From Adhaeribacter soli (lineage in GTDB: Bacteria > Bacteroidota > Bacteroidia > Cytophagales > Hymenobacteraceae), in NCBI RefSeq assembly GCF_008727925.1, contig NZ_VTWT01000005.1, positions 327,336 to 391,335 of the forward strand: DNA of 64,000 nucleotides. Direction: 5' to 3'. Below, one piece after another: positions 40,048 to 49,012 of this stretch; the first letter of the stretch is position 1, and the number at the start of each line of letters is the position of its first letter. Both the position numbers and the translations under genes were made by a program. The notes beneath the pieces were generated by a model. The model was not told where the DNA came from and made no database searches. It saw only the letters and a program-made list of their open reading frames with translations.

Positions 40048-41976
40048 ATGACGTTTAAGCTTTTTGCGTTGGCAGGTTTATTTCTGGCTTCCTGTCTTGC
40101 AGCACAGGTGCAGGCCCAGGGAACCGATACGCTTGCCGGTAAACAAATAAAAGAGGTTCAGATTACCGCCCGCCGGCCCGAAACCTTTGCTCCCGGCAGC
40201 CGCCAGACGGTTATCGATTCAGCTTTCCTGGAAAACAACAATGCCGGAAACCTGGCCGATATCCTGCAGCACCGGACGGCAGTTTATGTGAAATCCTACG
40301 GCTCAGGCCAGCTTGCTACTTTGGCTTTCCGGGGCACTTCCGCCAGCCATACCGCCGTGCTCTGGAACGGCTTCAACATTACCCAACCAACTTTAGGCCA
40401 GTTAGATTTTTCCCTTTTGCCGGTAAGCGCCATTAGCGGCGTGCAATTGCAGCACGGATCGGCGGGCTCTAATTTCGGGTCGGGCGCAATCGGCGGCGCT
40501 GTGCTGCTTTCTTCCCCTACGGAAATTCAACCCGGAATTAAGTTACATGTGCAACAGGATCTCGGCAGTTTCGGCCAGCGGTTTTCCCAGGTAAGCGGTA
40601 GTTACGGTTCCCGGAAATTTGGCATAGATGCGGCCGTTTTCCGGAAAGAAACTAAAAATGATTTTCCCTTTACCAATACTGCCAGGTTCGGTAGCCCGGA
40701 AGAACGGCAGGAAAATGCCGGCTCCCGGCAAACAGGCTTCACCAATAACCTGACCCTCAGGCTTAGCCCCAAAAGCAAACTTTTTATCCGAAACTGGTAC
40801 ACCGGCAGCGACGTGGAAGTACAGCCCAACATGGCGTCCGAAAACAACCACGCCCGCAACCTGAACCGGAATTTACGTCTGATGTCGGAGTGGGAACAGC
40901 GGTCGGGGTTAGGAAATACTAACGTGCGGGTAGCTTACTTTCACGATTTTATGCGCTACACCCAGGATGGCCTTCTTCCTTCCGATTCCAAAGTAAAAAC
41001 CTACCAGCTGCAGGCTGAACAGGGCTTCTTTTTTAAAGACTGGCTCCGGCTGAACCTGGGCGGCGATGCCCAGCTTTTCGATGCTGAAGTAGCAGATTAT
41101 GGCAGGAAGGTAACCGAGAAACGCGCTTCCGCCTTCGCCCTTTTGCGAGCCGAAGTTTTGAAAAACTTAAGCCTGAACCTGAACTGGCGGCAGACTTTTA
41201 TCCAAGGGTTTAACCCGCCGCCTTCGCCGGCTGCCGGTTTCAGTTACGGGCTTTTAAATACCGAAAAGTCGGCTTTAATCTGGAAAGGAAATATGAGCCG
41301 GGGTTACCGCGTACCAACCCTGAACGACCGTTTCTGGCCTCCCGGCAACCCAAACCTGCACCCCGAGGACAGCCGGAATTACGAAACTGGTTTGGCTTAC
41401 GGATTCACAGCCGAAAAAGTAAGTTTTGAAACGGAGCTTACCGCCTACCGCATGTTGGTCGATAACTGGATCCAGTGGCTCCCGAATGAGCACAACAAGC
41501 TTACGCCAATAAACCTGAAGAAAGTAAAAGCACAAGGTTTTGAGTCTTCAGCCAAAATACGATACCGATTTAATGGGGGACAACTTATTACCGGCGGCAA
41601 CTATGCTTATACGCTTTCTAAACAGGAACAAACTTATGTAGGTTCCGACGAGCTTGCAGGCAAGCAGCTTATTTATGTTCCCGTTACCACTGGTACTGCT
41701 TTTTCGGACCTGACCTACAAAACCTGGCTTTTGACCCTGAACTGGCAATATACCGGTTACCGGTTTATAAATCCGGAGAATACCCGCTGGTTGCCAGCTT
41801 ATGGTTTGCTGGATATTACTGCCGGAAAAACCTTTAGAATGAAGTGCTACCAGGTGCAGGCCTTAGGCCGGATCCATAACCTGGGCAATACCATTTATCA
41901 GAACCTGGAATATCTGGCCATGCCGGGCCGGAGCTACAGCTTAAGCCTGCGCTTTCAATTCGATTCAAACAAATAA
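40048..41976 (+). CDS. btuB: TonB-dependent receptor, probable vitamin B12 transporter
   Basis: This 642-residue protein is an outer-membrane receptor that needs TonB. I begin at ATG 40048 (MTFKLFALAG, signal peptide ending VQAQG), since the longer frame from 39928 overlaps the riboswitch. The plug domain follows with ADILQHRTAVYVKSYGSGQLATLAFRGTSASHTAVLWNG, and the 22-strand barrel ends in YSLSLRFQF. The preceding cobalamin riboswitch and the following propeller lipoprotein make BtuB-like B12 transport the best assignment. Direct specificity is not provable from sequence. Confidence 0.85.
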   Translation: MTFKLFALAGLFLASCLAAQVQAQGTDTLAGKQIKEVQITARRPETFAPGSRQTVIDSAFLENNNAGNLADILQHRTAVYVKSYGSGQLATLAFRGTSASHTAVLWNGFNITQPTLGQLDFSLLPVSAISGVQLQHGSAGSNFGSGAIGGAVLLSSPTEIQPGIKLHVQQDLGSFGQRFSQVSGSYGSRKFGIDAAVFRKETKNDFPFTNTARFGSPEERQENAGSRQTGFTNNLTLRLSPKSKLFIRNWYTGSDVEVQPNMASENNHARNLNRNLRLMSEWEQRSGLGNTNVRVAYFHDFMRYTQDGLLPSDSKVKTYQLQAEQGFFFKDWLRLNLGGDAQLFDAEVADYGRKVTEKRASAFALLRAEVLKNLSLNLNWRQTFIQGFNPPPSPAAGFSYGLLNTEKSALIWKGNMSRGYRVPTLNDRFWPPGNPNLHPEDSRNYETGLAYGFTAEKVSFETELTAYRMLVDNWIQWLPNEHNKLTPINLKKVKAQGFESSAKIRYRFNGGQLITGGNYAYTLSKQEQTYVGSDELAGKQLIYVPVTTGTAFSDLTYKTWLLTLNWQYTGYRFINPENTRWLPAYGLLDITAGKTFRMKCYQVQALGRIHNLGNTIYQNLEYLAMPGRSYSLSLRFQFDSNK

Positions 41977-41989
41977 ACTCAAATAACCA

Positions 41990-43063
41990 ATGAAGAAACT
42001 TAAGTTCCCCTCCTTATTTCTTACCGGGCTTTGCCTGAGCGGCAGCCTTCTTTTCAGCAGCTGCGAAAAAGAACCAAAGTCAACCCCTGCCCCGGTAGCT
42101 CCCACGCCACCCGGCGCAAAAGGGCCTTATGAGCATGGCGTATTCGTAATTAACGAAGGCAATACGCTGGGAGCCATCAGCTATTACAACCCTTCCAGTA
42201 AGGTAGTTAGAAAAGACATCTTCCAGGATGAGAACAACCGGCCGGTAGGGCAGTTCCTGCAATCGATGGCGGTGCATAACGAAAAGGCGTACCTGGTAGC
42301 AGGCGGAAGCAAGAAACTTGAAATAGTAGATGCCAATACCTTTAAGAGCATTGGAGTGATCAGCGGCCTGGAAATTCCGCGTTATTTTATAACTTCCGGC
42401 AATAAAGGTTATTTAACCGATTATGTAACGTATAGCGGTAACGGGCAGGTAAACATTATCGATCTGAATACAAACACCATTACCAAAACCATAACGGTTG
42501 GCAAGTTGCCGGAATTAATGGCCATTGTAGAAAACAAGCTTTACATAACCAATTCCGCCGATAACTTTATTTCCGTAATTAACCTGACCACCGAAACTGC
42601 CGAAGCCCCGATAACCATTGGCCAGGGACCTTCCAGCCTTGTAGTGGATGCCAATAAGAAACTTTGGGTGCTTTGCGGCTCCTCCTATGGCACCGATCCG
42701 GGTTCGCTGGCCCAGGTAGACCCGGTAACCGGAGCTGTGGAAAGAAATTTCCCGATCCTGGCCAGGAGCGCTTCGCCCCAAGACCTGGCCATTAACGGCC
42801 AGAAGAACCGGCTTTATTTTACGCTCGATAATAAGATCTACAGCATGGGTATTTCCGATGCGGCCCTTCCAGCCACCCCGCTCGTTGACCGGGGCACGAA
42901 AGGTTTTTATGGCCTTGGCGTAGACCCACAGGAAAATATTATTTACGGCGCGTATGCCCCGGATTTTTCTTCCGAAGGAAAGGTGATCCGCTATAACCCG
43001 GGTGGGGCGGCTATCGATTCGTTTAATGTAAGCGTAGGGCCGAACGGCTTCGTGTTCAAATAA
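41990..43063 (+). CDS. Surface lipoprotein with beta-propeller, candidate BtuG-type B12 binder
   Basis: This 357-residue protein has a lipoprotein signal (SGSLLFSSC, Cys25) followed by a proline-rich linker and a seven-blade YncE/DUF5074-like propeller (about 50-350), with repeated blades such as NIIDLNTNTITKTITVGKLPE and ISVINLTTETAEAPITIGQGPSSLV. It follows the receptor by 13 bases and both lie behind the cobalamin riboswitch. In Bacteroides the BtuG proteins are propeller lipoproteins that bind B12 tightly and feed it to BtuB. Family and place agree with that role, which remains inference for this gene. Confidence 0.75.
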   Translation: MKKLKFPSLFLTGLCLSGSLLFSSCEKEPKSTPAPVAPTPPGAKGPYEHGVFVINEGNTLGAISYYNPSSKVVRKDIFQDENNRPVGQFLQSMAVHNEKAYLVAGGSKKLEIVDANTFKSIGVISGLEIPRYFITSGNKGYLTDYVTYSGNGQVNIIDLNTNTITKTITVGKLPELMAIVENKLYITNSADNFISVINLTTETAEAPITIGQGPSSLVVDANKKLWVLCGSSYGTDPGSLAQVDPVTGAVERNFPILARSASPQDLAINGQKNRLYFTLDNKIYSMGISDAALPATPLVDRGTKGFYGLGVDPQENIIYGAYAPDFSSEGKVIRYNPGGAAIDSFNVSVGPNGFVFK

Positions 43064-43120
43064 AAGTACTTTTGTTGCTGGCTGGATTTAAACCCAAAAC
43101 AGTACCGTTTTAAACCATAA

Positions 43121-43156
43121 AACCCGGTTAGCTGAAACTAACCGGGTTCTTTGTTT
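43121..43156. terminator. Terminator after the B12 uptake operon
   Basis: AACCCGGTTAG and CTAACCGGGTT pair around a six-base loop, followed by TCTTTGTTT. It lies between converging genes (propeller lipoprotein and small lipoprotein) and may serve both. Confidence 0.75.
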
Positions 43157-43171
43157 ACAGGCAGGCAATCG

Positions 43172-43471
43172 TTATTTTTTATCGTTGTGGGTTTCGGTGT
43201 GCGGTGTTTTCTTCGATCTTTCGTACGGATCGTTTTCCACTTTGGCCGTATCCATTAAGGCATTTATGGTATCCTGGTGGGTTTTAGCGGTGTTGCTCGT
43301 GTTTTCGCCTCCCCGATCCATGGCATCCGGGTTTTTGTCTTTTACATCCCCTTCTTCTACATTGGTTTCGCCGGGTTCGGTACCGGTACTGCAGGCCGCC
43401 AGGCCGGTAATGGAAGCGGCAAAAATTAAGCTGAAAGCGCGGGGAGCCAGAATCTGGAAAAATGAGTTCAT
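43172..43471 (-). CDS. Small predicted lipoprotein
   Basis: This 99-residue protein has a lipoprotein signal (ITGLAAC, Cys27) and then a very hydrophilic, Asp/Glu/Asn/Lys-rich tail with no apparent fold (KDKNPDAMDRGGENTSNTAK and so on). I do not recognise a family. Many Bacteroidota have short lipoproteins of this type. It converges with the B12 operon. Confidence 0.6.
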   Translation of the reverse strand: MNSFFQILAPRAFSLIFAASITGLAACSTGTEPGETNVEEGDVKDKNPDAMDRGGENTSNTAKTHQDTINALMDTAKVENDPYERSKKTPHTETHNDKK

Positions 43472-43744
43472 AGGTTTCTCTATGTTTAGTGGATGGTTTA
43501 GTGGATGCTTGCCGTTTGCCGGCTTCGTTGCTCCCTTCTTACGGGAACAGGGAGCTTTGGTTAATCCTTAGTTAATCCGGAAAAGAAAGCCTGCCCGGCC
43601 ACCCATTATTAAATGCCAGCCAATTCGCGTATCTTCGTAGTTGATTTAGAAGTGTGATTTAAATGCACGCTTTGCGCGGTAAAACCGAAATTTAAACCCG
43701 CTTTAAGCAAGCGCCAAAACCGTAGCGTTTTGAAAGAAAAAGGA

Positions 43745-44029
43745 ATGAAACAGAATACCCCACGCTACGCGCAACGCCGGCAGCCTGCCAAAGCGCCGGC
43801 CAGGAAACTTCCGTGGCTATCGGAAAAGCAACAGCGCGCCCTGATCGTAATTTTCCTGCTGAGCTTTTTTACTTCGCTGGTGCTGGAGCTGTACGTGTTT
43901 GGTTTCCCGGATGGCTTTTTCGTACGGTGGTTCAGCGCTTTAATGGTTATTTTTTTACTTATTAGTGGTACCGTTCTGGGCATTATTCCGCTGGTAAATT
44001 ACGTATCAAACCGCTGGCTGCGTTTCTGA
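43745..44029 (+). CDS. Small two-helix membrane protein, DUF2798-like
   Basis: This 94-residue protein has a basic N-terminal tail (about 1-30) and two membrane helices (RALIVIFLLSFFTSLVLELYV and FSALMVIFLLISGTVLGIIPLV), a layout that resembles DUF2798 proteins. I use the ATG at 43745 (MKQNTPRYAQ) instead of a TTG five codons upstream. Function unknown. Confidence 0.6.
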   Translation: MKQNTPRYAQRRQPAKAPARKLPWLSEKQQRALIVIFLLSFFTSLVLELYVFGFPDGFFVRWFSALMVIFLLISGTVLGIIPLVNYVSNRWLRF

Positions 44030-44075
44030 AAAAAACGAATCTTTATCCTGAAAACCTGAACGCAAATAAACCCAA

Positions 44076-44114
44076 ACAAAAAGCCCCGGCTATTTAATAA
44101 CCGGGGCCTTTTCG
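44076..44114. terminator. Bidirectional terminator between the DUF2798-like gene and the M43 protease
   Basis: AAAGCCCCGG and CCGGGGCCTTT pair around a loop of about eleven bases, with A and T runs at either side. It lies between converging genes. Confidence 0.8.
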
Positions 44115-44131
44115 TTTCAAATTGCTACCCT

Positions 44132-45394
44132 TTACCGGGTGAGCATCAGTTTCTGGTCGTAAACTTTCTCAGGAGTTTTTACTCTTACCACATATACGCC
44201 CGGCGCATTCCCGGAAAGGTCAAGCTCAACGGTTTCACCTTCCTGGCTTTTTACCGTTTTGCGAAGCACTACCTGGCCCAGCACATTTGTAATCTCAATT
44301 GCGGCGTTCCCTTTCATACCGATTCCCGACTGCAATTTAACCAAACCATTTGCCGGATTTGGGTACAGCTTAAAGGCCTGGGCGGAAGCATCTTCTCTAA
44401 GACCAGAGACAATAAGTCCGCTAGAAAAAAACAAGCTATCACGAACGGTAAGCAGGAAAGAGTGAGCCCGGTTCTTTTGCCCGGTGGTAAACATCATCAT
44501 GCAGGCGTCGTCTACATAATCCATGTAATTCATGAACATGGCGCCGTTGGTATTAAATCCGGTACAGGCAGCTCCGGCTCCGTTAACCAGCGGAAACCTT
44601 GGGCAGCCATAATTTTCTCCTTTTTGCAGCGGCGTATCGTTTACCAGATCATCGTCGAAACAGGCGGGCTCATCGCCCCAGATGTGATAGAGGCCCAGCC
44701 AATGCGCAACTTCGTGGGTTGTGGTCCGCCCTTTATTAAAAGGCCGGGAAACTGTACCCGTTCTGCCGAAATACTGGTACCCGATTACGACCCCATCGGT
44801 AGAAGCCGGTCCGGAATTCGGGAATTGCGCATACCCCAGCAAGCCCCAATCCAGATTACATACCCAAATGTTCAGGTACTTATTCCGGTCCCAGCCGTCT
44901 TTACCTCCCAGACTGTCAAATTTCACGGCATCATCGTCCAGGAATGAGTTCTGAGTAGTTGACGTGCGGGTAATGCCGGTGGTCGGGTTTCCGTTCGGGT
45001 CGCGGTTAGCCATTTCAAAACGGATCTGCATATCAGCGGCCAACCTTTTAAAAGGTGCCGGTATGTTCGCCGTATCAGGGTTCAGTTTATTATAATCTTC
45101 GTTCAGCACATCTATCTGCGACTGAATCTGCGCCTGCGAAATATTCTGGGTTGCATTGGCATATATTACGTGAACCACTACCGGAATGGTAATAACGGCA
45201 GCACCTGCGCGGGCATGGTTTTGCGGCGTTTGCGCGGCAATTTCCCGGTCCAGTTTGTTTAAGCGGGCTTTGGTTCCCGGGTATTGCTGCTCCAGCCTTT
45301 CCAGGTTGGGCATGGTAGCGCAGGTGCGCTGGGCCTGGGCCGCCTGCAAGCTAAAAAAAGTAAGTCCTAACCCAAACAGTAACTTTTTAAACAT
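44132..45394 (-). CDS. Type IX secreted zinc metalloprotease, M43 (pappalysin-like)
   Basis: This 420-residue protein has a signal peptide (ending LQAAQAQ), a metzincin catalytic domain (about 60-320) and a C-terminal type A sorting domain (about 340-420, LYPNPANGLVKL to YDQKLMLTR). The extended zinc motif HEVAHWLGLYH and the Met-turn NYMDY are intact, so it should be active. Known M43 enzymes cleave proteins such as matrix and binding proteins; here the target is unknown. The sorting domain should be removed by PorU after export. Confidence 0.93.
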   Translation of the reverse strand: MFKKLLFGLGLTFFSLQAAQAQRTCATMPNLERLEQQYPGTKARLNKLDREIAAQTPQNHARAGAAVITIPVVVHVIYANATQNISQAQIQSQIDVLNEDYNKLNPDTANIPAPFKRLAADMQIRFEMANRDPNGNPTTGITRTSTTQNSFLDDDAVKFDSLGGKDGWDRNKYLNIWVCNLDWGLLGYAQFPNSGPASTDGVVIGYQYFGRTGTVSRPFNKGRTTTHEVAHWLGLYHIWGDEPACFDDDLVNDTPLQKGENYGCPRFPLVNGAGAACTGFNTNGAMFMNYMDYVDDACMMMFTTGQKNRAHSFLLTVRDSLFFSSGLIVSGLREDASAQAFKLYPNPANGLVKLQSGIGMKGNAAIEITNVLGQVVLRKTVKSQEGETVELDLSGNAPGVYVVRVKTPEKVYDQKLMLTR

Positions 45395-45508
45395 AAAACA
45401 CTAAAATATAAAATGAAAAAAATAAAACAGGTTGAAAAAGCAAAAGTTTGGGTTCAGGTTTAAAGGTACGGGCGGCAATAAAAAGCTACTAATTTACGGA
45501 ATTCTGGT

Positions 45509-46396
45509 TTATAATATATTATTTATCTGCTCTTTTATCTTTTCCAGTTCCTCTTTCATTTCCACTACCAGGTGTTGAATGGTGGCATCGTTGGCCTTGG
45601 AGCCGATGGTGTTTATTTCCCGGCCTATTTCCTGGGCTATAAAAGCTAATTTCTTCCCGGTTGGTTCCGGCAGGTACACGGTTTCGGTAAAATAGTGCAG
45701 GTGGTTCAGCAAACGGACTTTTTCTTCGGCAATATCCAGCTTCTCGATGTAATAGATCATTTCCTGCTCAAAGCGGTTCTGGTTAAAGCTTTCCGAAGCG
45801 CTGATCTCGGCCAGATGCCCCTGAATGCGCTGGCGGATCTGCTCCACCCGCGAAGGATCGTGCTTTTCAATCTCTGAAAGCAATATCCTGATCCGGTCTA
45901 TATACGAAATGATCTCAGCGGTTAAGGCTTTGCCTTCGTCCTGCCGGAAGTGGTTCAGGTTCAGCAACGCTTCCTGCAGCACCGGCAACACCTGCTCCCA
46001 GGTAAGCATATCGGCTTCGCTTTCCTCCGTTGCCTGGTCTGCCTGCATTACTTCGGGCATTTGCAGCGCCAGCCGGAAAAGCTCGTTCTTACTGGCGCCT
46101 ACGCTGTCTGCGGCCGTTTCCAGGTCGCGGTAATAAGCCTGCAGCAACTCGTGATTTATCCGGTTCTTGGCCTTAGCCGCCTTGTTAAGGGTATAGTCGA
46201 TATTCAGGTTAACTTTCCCGCGGATCAGGTTTTTGCTTATCAGGTTCCGGATCTCTAGTTCTTTTTCCATCAGAAAACGCGGCAGCCGTAAGCTCAGATC
46301 CAGGCTTTTGGAATTCAGCGATCTTAGTTCTATGGTAAGGGAATAAGTATCGGCTTCCAGGCGCGAAAGCCCGAAACCGGTCATGGATTGTAACAT
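45509..46396 (-). CDS. YicC/YloC family endoribonuclease-like protein
   Basis: This 295-residue protein has the family N terminus MLQSMTGFG, followed by ELRSLNSKSLDLSLRLP, and a C-terminal DUF1732 part with TIGSKANDATIQHLVVEMKEELEKIKEQINNIL. In E. coli YicC promotes RNase activity on a small RNA. In many Bacteroidota the gene is next to gmk, but here gmk is about 24 kb away. It diverges from purQ with 173 bases between starts. Confidence 0.93.
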   Translation of the reverse strand: MLQSMTGFGLSRLEADTYSLTIELRSLNSKSLDLSLRLPRFLMEKELEIRNLISKNLIRGKVNLNIDYTLNKAAKAKNRINHELLQAYYRDLETAADSVGASKNELFRLALQMPEVMQADQATEESEADMLTWEQVLPVLQEALLNLNHFRQDEGKALTAEIISYIDRIRILLSEIEKHDPSRVEQIRQRIQGHLAEISASESFNQNRFEQEMIYYIEKLDIAEEKVRLLNHLHYFTETVYLPEPTGKKLAFIAQEIGREINTIGSKANDATIQHLVVEMKEELEKIKEQINNIL

Positions 46397-46557
46397 ATCT
46401 GCAATTTAAAAACAGGTAAAAATACGGCTTTTTCCGTTGCCTGCCGCTTTATTGTCTGAAAATATAGCCACATTGTATTATCTAGGGAATCTGAAAGCAA
46501 ACGGTATAAAAAACTGCATAAAAGTAAGTTAGCCCTGCAGAAGCACCGTTTTTTATT

Positions 46558-46565
46558 TATCTTTG
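46558..46565 (+). promoter_or_regulatory. -7 promoter element of purQ
   Basis: TATCTTTG fits TAnnTTTG and ends only four bases before the purQ ATG at 46570. Transcription would start at or next to the A of the ATG, so the mRNA would be leaderless. No TTTG box is visible at 19-20 bases upstream. Confidence 0.5.
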
Positions 46566-46569
46566 AGCT

Positions 46570-47262
46570 ATGAAATTTGGAATAGTAATTTTCCCCGGAT
46601 CCAACTGCGACCAGGATGTAATAGACGTTCTGAGCCAGACCATGAACCAGCAGGTAGTAAAGCTGTGGCACAAAGACCACGACCTGCAAGGCTGCGATTT
46701 TATTATGCTGCCCGGCGGCTTTTCTTACGGCGATTACCTGCGCTCCGGCGCCATTGCCCGTTTCTCCCCGATCATGCAGGAAGTAATTCAGCATGCCAAC
46801 CGCGGCGGTTACGTAATGGGTATCTGCAACGGATTCCAGATCCTGACCGAAGCCGGTTTGTTGCCGGGCGCGTTGCTGCGTAACCAGGAGCAGAAATTCC
46901 TGTGCAAAAACGTGTACATTAAGCCCGAAACCAAAAACCTGCTGCCAACCAGCCTGCTCGATACCAACAAGCCTTATAAAATTCCGGTTGCGCACGGCGA
47001 AGGCCGCTTCTACACCGATGCCGATACCCTGAAAAGAATTCAGGACAACGACCAGGTAATGTTCCGCTATTGCTCCCACGATGGTCTGGTAACCCCGGAA
47101 TTCGACTGCAACGGTTCGCTGGATAATATTGCCGGCATCAGCAACGAGGGCCGCAACGTGTTTGGCATGATGCCGCACCCGGAACGCGCCGCCGATCCGG
47201 ATTTGGGCAACACCGATGGCAAAGCGATCTTTGAATCGCTGCTGGCCGGGGTGCTGGCGTAA
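46570..47262 (+). CDS. purQ: Phosphoribosylformylglycinamidine synthase subunit PurQ
   Basis: This 230-residue glutaminase subunit provides ammonia to FGAM synthase in purine synthesis. The class I glutamine amidotransferase nucleophile Cys86 lies in GICNGFQIL, with the His/Glu pair in MMPHPERAADP near the end. It works with PurS (56718) and the small type of PurL, which is not in the window. Confidence 0.97.
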   Translation: MKFGIVIFPGSNCDQDVIDVLSQTMNQQVVKLWHKDHDLQGCDFIMLPGGFSYGDYLRSGAIARFSPIMQEVIQHANRGGYVMGICNGFQILTEAGLLPGALLRNQEQKFLCKNVYIKPETKNLLPTSLLDTNKPYKIPVAHGEGRFYTDADTLKRIQDNDQVMFRYCSHDGLVTPEFDCNGSLDNIAGISNEGRNVFGMMPHPERAADPDLGNTDGKAIFESLLAGVLA

Positions 47263-47331
47263 GCCTTTTTAAGACACAAATATCAGGACACAGGTAGCAA
47301 GACCTGAGGTTTCAGGTGTGTACCATATTTT

Positions 47332-47368
47332 AAAAGCGAAGTAGCTGTGAAAGTTGCTTCGCTTTTTT
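47332..47368 (+). terminator. Terminator after purQ
   Basis: AAAGCGAAG and CTTCGCTTT pair around a loop of about 15 bases, followed by six T. It lies 70 bases past the purQ stop. Confidence 0.8.
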
Positions 47369-47435
47369 GTTTATCTTAACTGAAAAAAAGAACACGATGG
47401 CGCAAGTGTTCAGCCGGCCTTTGCAGGTTGCCTGA

Positions 47436-47517
47436 ATCAGGATTCTCGGGATTTAAGGATTTTCAGGAATAATGTCTGATCTACGATTCTTATGATTCTC
47501 CTGAATCCCACGATTCA
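47436..47517. repeat. Degenerate GATT-type repeat next to element C
   Basis: Imperfect copies of a GATT/CAGGATT-like motif run here (for example AATCAGGATTCTCGGGATT and GATTCTTATGATTCTCCTG). The tract abuts the left arm of element C. No coding potential. Confidence 0.45.
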
Positions 47518-47518
47518 T

Positions 47519-47674
47519 GTACGGACAGGGCTTGACCTGTCCCCACGTTATTGCGACAATCTTTTGAACACGATTTAAATGGCTTTCCAGATAAACAGGA
47601 TCTCTTTGATTTTGAATATTTAATTGGGAATACGTGTTCAGGAATGCGTGGGACAGGTCAAGCCCTGTCCGTAC
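47519..47674. repeat. 156-bp inverted-repeat element (family C)
   Basis: The left arm (47519-47547) and right arm (47647-47674) are inverted copies with one base inserted. Each arm is itself a perfect 7-bp hairpin, GGACAGG/CCTGTCC, around GCTTGA. The middle of 100 bases has no coding frame. It lies between purQ and a serine hydrolase gene. Confidence 0.8.
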
Positions 47675-47765
47675 ATCCCAAATCCCAAAAATTATGATTC
47701 ACCTTTTCCCCGCAAAACCGGATCATTTTAATCACAAAAATTTAACAAAAGCACCGCCAAAAAAG

Positions 47766-47789
47766 CCCTCCCCTGTTTTTAGGGGAGGG
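47766..47789. repeat. C-rich/G-rich hairpin repeat (family D)
   Basis: CCCTCCCC and GGGGAGGG pair around TGTTTTTA, followed by GGGTTGGGAGGGG. It is a GC-skewed palindrome in the spacer before the converging serine hydrolase gene. It may also act as a terminator, although no T run follows on the minus strand. Confidence 0.6.
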
Positions 47790-47862
47790 TTGGGAGGGGT
47801 AAACCAACTGCCTTGCGTCAGGAAAGCCTAAGTACTTTTTCAGCCCGAAACGCTACCCTTTC

Positions 47863-49008
47863 CTACTTTACGATCCCCAACGCCGCATCCGCCAGGTCAT
47901 ATACATCCTGCAGGTGCATGCCTTTTTTCTCGCCACGTTTTTCGCCGAGCCGTACAATTACCAGTTCTTTTTCCGGCACCATAATTATGTACTGACCTAA
48001 AATACCACGGGCATAGAAAATCTCCAGGCCTTTATAATCCGGAATAAGCCACCAGTGCAGGCCGTAAAAATCGCCTTTTGCGCCGCTTAGTTTATCGGGT
48101 AAATGGGTGGGAGTTAAAGAAGCTTTTACATAGGCAGGCGGCACGAGCGTATCGCCTTTCCAGATGCCGTTCTTTAAGTAAAGCTGGCCCAGACGGGCAA
48201 AATCGCGGGCATTGGAGTAAAGGCAGCAATACGCTTTTTCTACCCCGTCTTTTTTGTCGAGGCTCCATTCGGCCGCATGCTCGGCGCCTAGCGGTTTCCA
48301 GAGCCGGTTGGCCGCGTAGGCGCTAATCGATTGCCCGGTTGCTGCCTGCAGTACCAATGCCAGCACCTGCGTATTCCCGCTTTTATAGAAGAATTCTTTT
48401 CCGGGTTCGGTTTCCACTTCCTGCCGGTGGATCAGGCTTTTCAGGTCATTGCCGTAGTAAGCTTCCGTGGTCATGGAAAGCGGGTTGCTGTACGATTCGT
48501 CCCAGTTCAGGCCGGAACTCATGGCCAGCAAATGCCGCAGAGTTATCTTACTTTTCCGCCCTTGCTTAAACTCCGGCAGAAAATCGCCAACGGGTTGGTC
48601 TATACTTTTAATCTTGCCATCTTTCAGCGCCACGCCCACCAGCATGCTTACTACGCTCTTGGCCACTGAAAACGAATTGGAGAGCGATTCCGGACCGTAG
48701 CCGTTCCAGTACTTTTCCAGCAGAAGCGAATCGCGGTGAATCACCAGAAAAGCCACGGCCTTTAGTTGTTCCTGTTTTGAGGCAAAAGCTGCTGGTAAAG
48801 GCTGCCGGTTGTAAAGCCTGGAAACCGGCCAGGGCTGGGGCGCCCGAGCCGGCAAAATGCGTTCTTCAAAGATCCGGTTATCGTCTATGCCGGCAAAGTT
48901 GTAGTACAGCGCCCGGTAAACGTAATTTTTGCCGGTTATATAAAGCGTTGCGGCGCTGGCTCCTAAAAGAACCAGCGCCGCAACGGCTGCAAGCTTTAAT
49001 TTTTTCAT
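47863..49008 (-). CDS. Serine hydrolase, beta-lactamase class C-like
   Basis: This 381-residue protein has an N-terminal membrane or signal segment and a serine-hydrolase fold of the class C beta-lactamase/DD-peptidase type. The SxxK motif is SVAK in FSVAKSVVSMLVG, the Tyr motif is in FFYKSGNTQVLAL, and the third motif region is ARGILGQYIIMVPEKELVIVRLG. Proteins of this family act as esterases, peptidases or lactonases, so no substrate is proposed. It starts four bases after the stop of the Omp85-like gene and is probably co-transcribed with it. Confidence 0.85.
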   Translation of the reverse strand: MKKLKLAAVAALVLLGASAATLYITGKNYVYRALYYNFAGIDDNRIFEERILPARAPQPWPVSRLYNRQPLPAAFASKQEQLKAVAFLVIHRDSLLLEKYWNGYGPESLSNSFSVAKSVVSMLVGVALKDGKIKSIDQPVGDFLPEFKQGRKSKITLRHLLAMSSGLNWDESYSNPLSMTTEAYYGNDLKSLIHRQEVETEPGKEFFYKSGNTQVLALVLQAATGQSISAYAANRLWKPLGAEHAAEWSLDKKDGVEKAYCCLYSNARDFARLGQLYLKNGIWKGDTLVPPAYVKASLTPTHLPDKLSGAKGDFYGLHWWLIPDYKGLEIFYARGILGQYIIMVPEKELVIVRLGEKRGEKKGMHLQDVYDLADAALGIVK

Positions 49009-49012
49009 GTTT

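Noticed and set aside
46381..47178. Minus-strand frame of 265 codons opposite purQ
   Set aside because: purQ is clear on the plus strand with its catalytic Cys, and the opposing frame has no recognisable domain.
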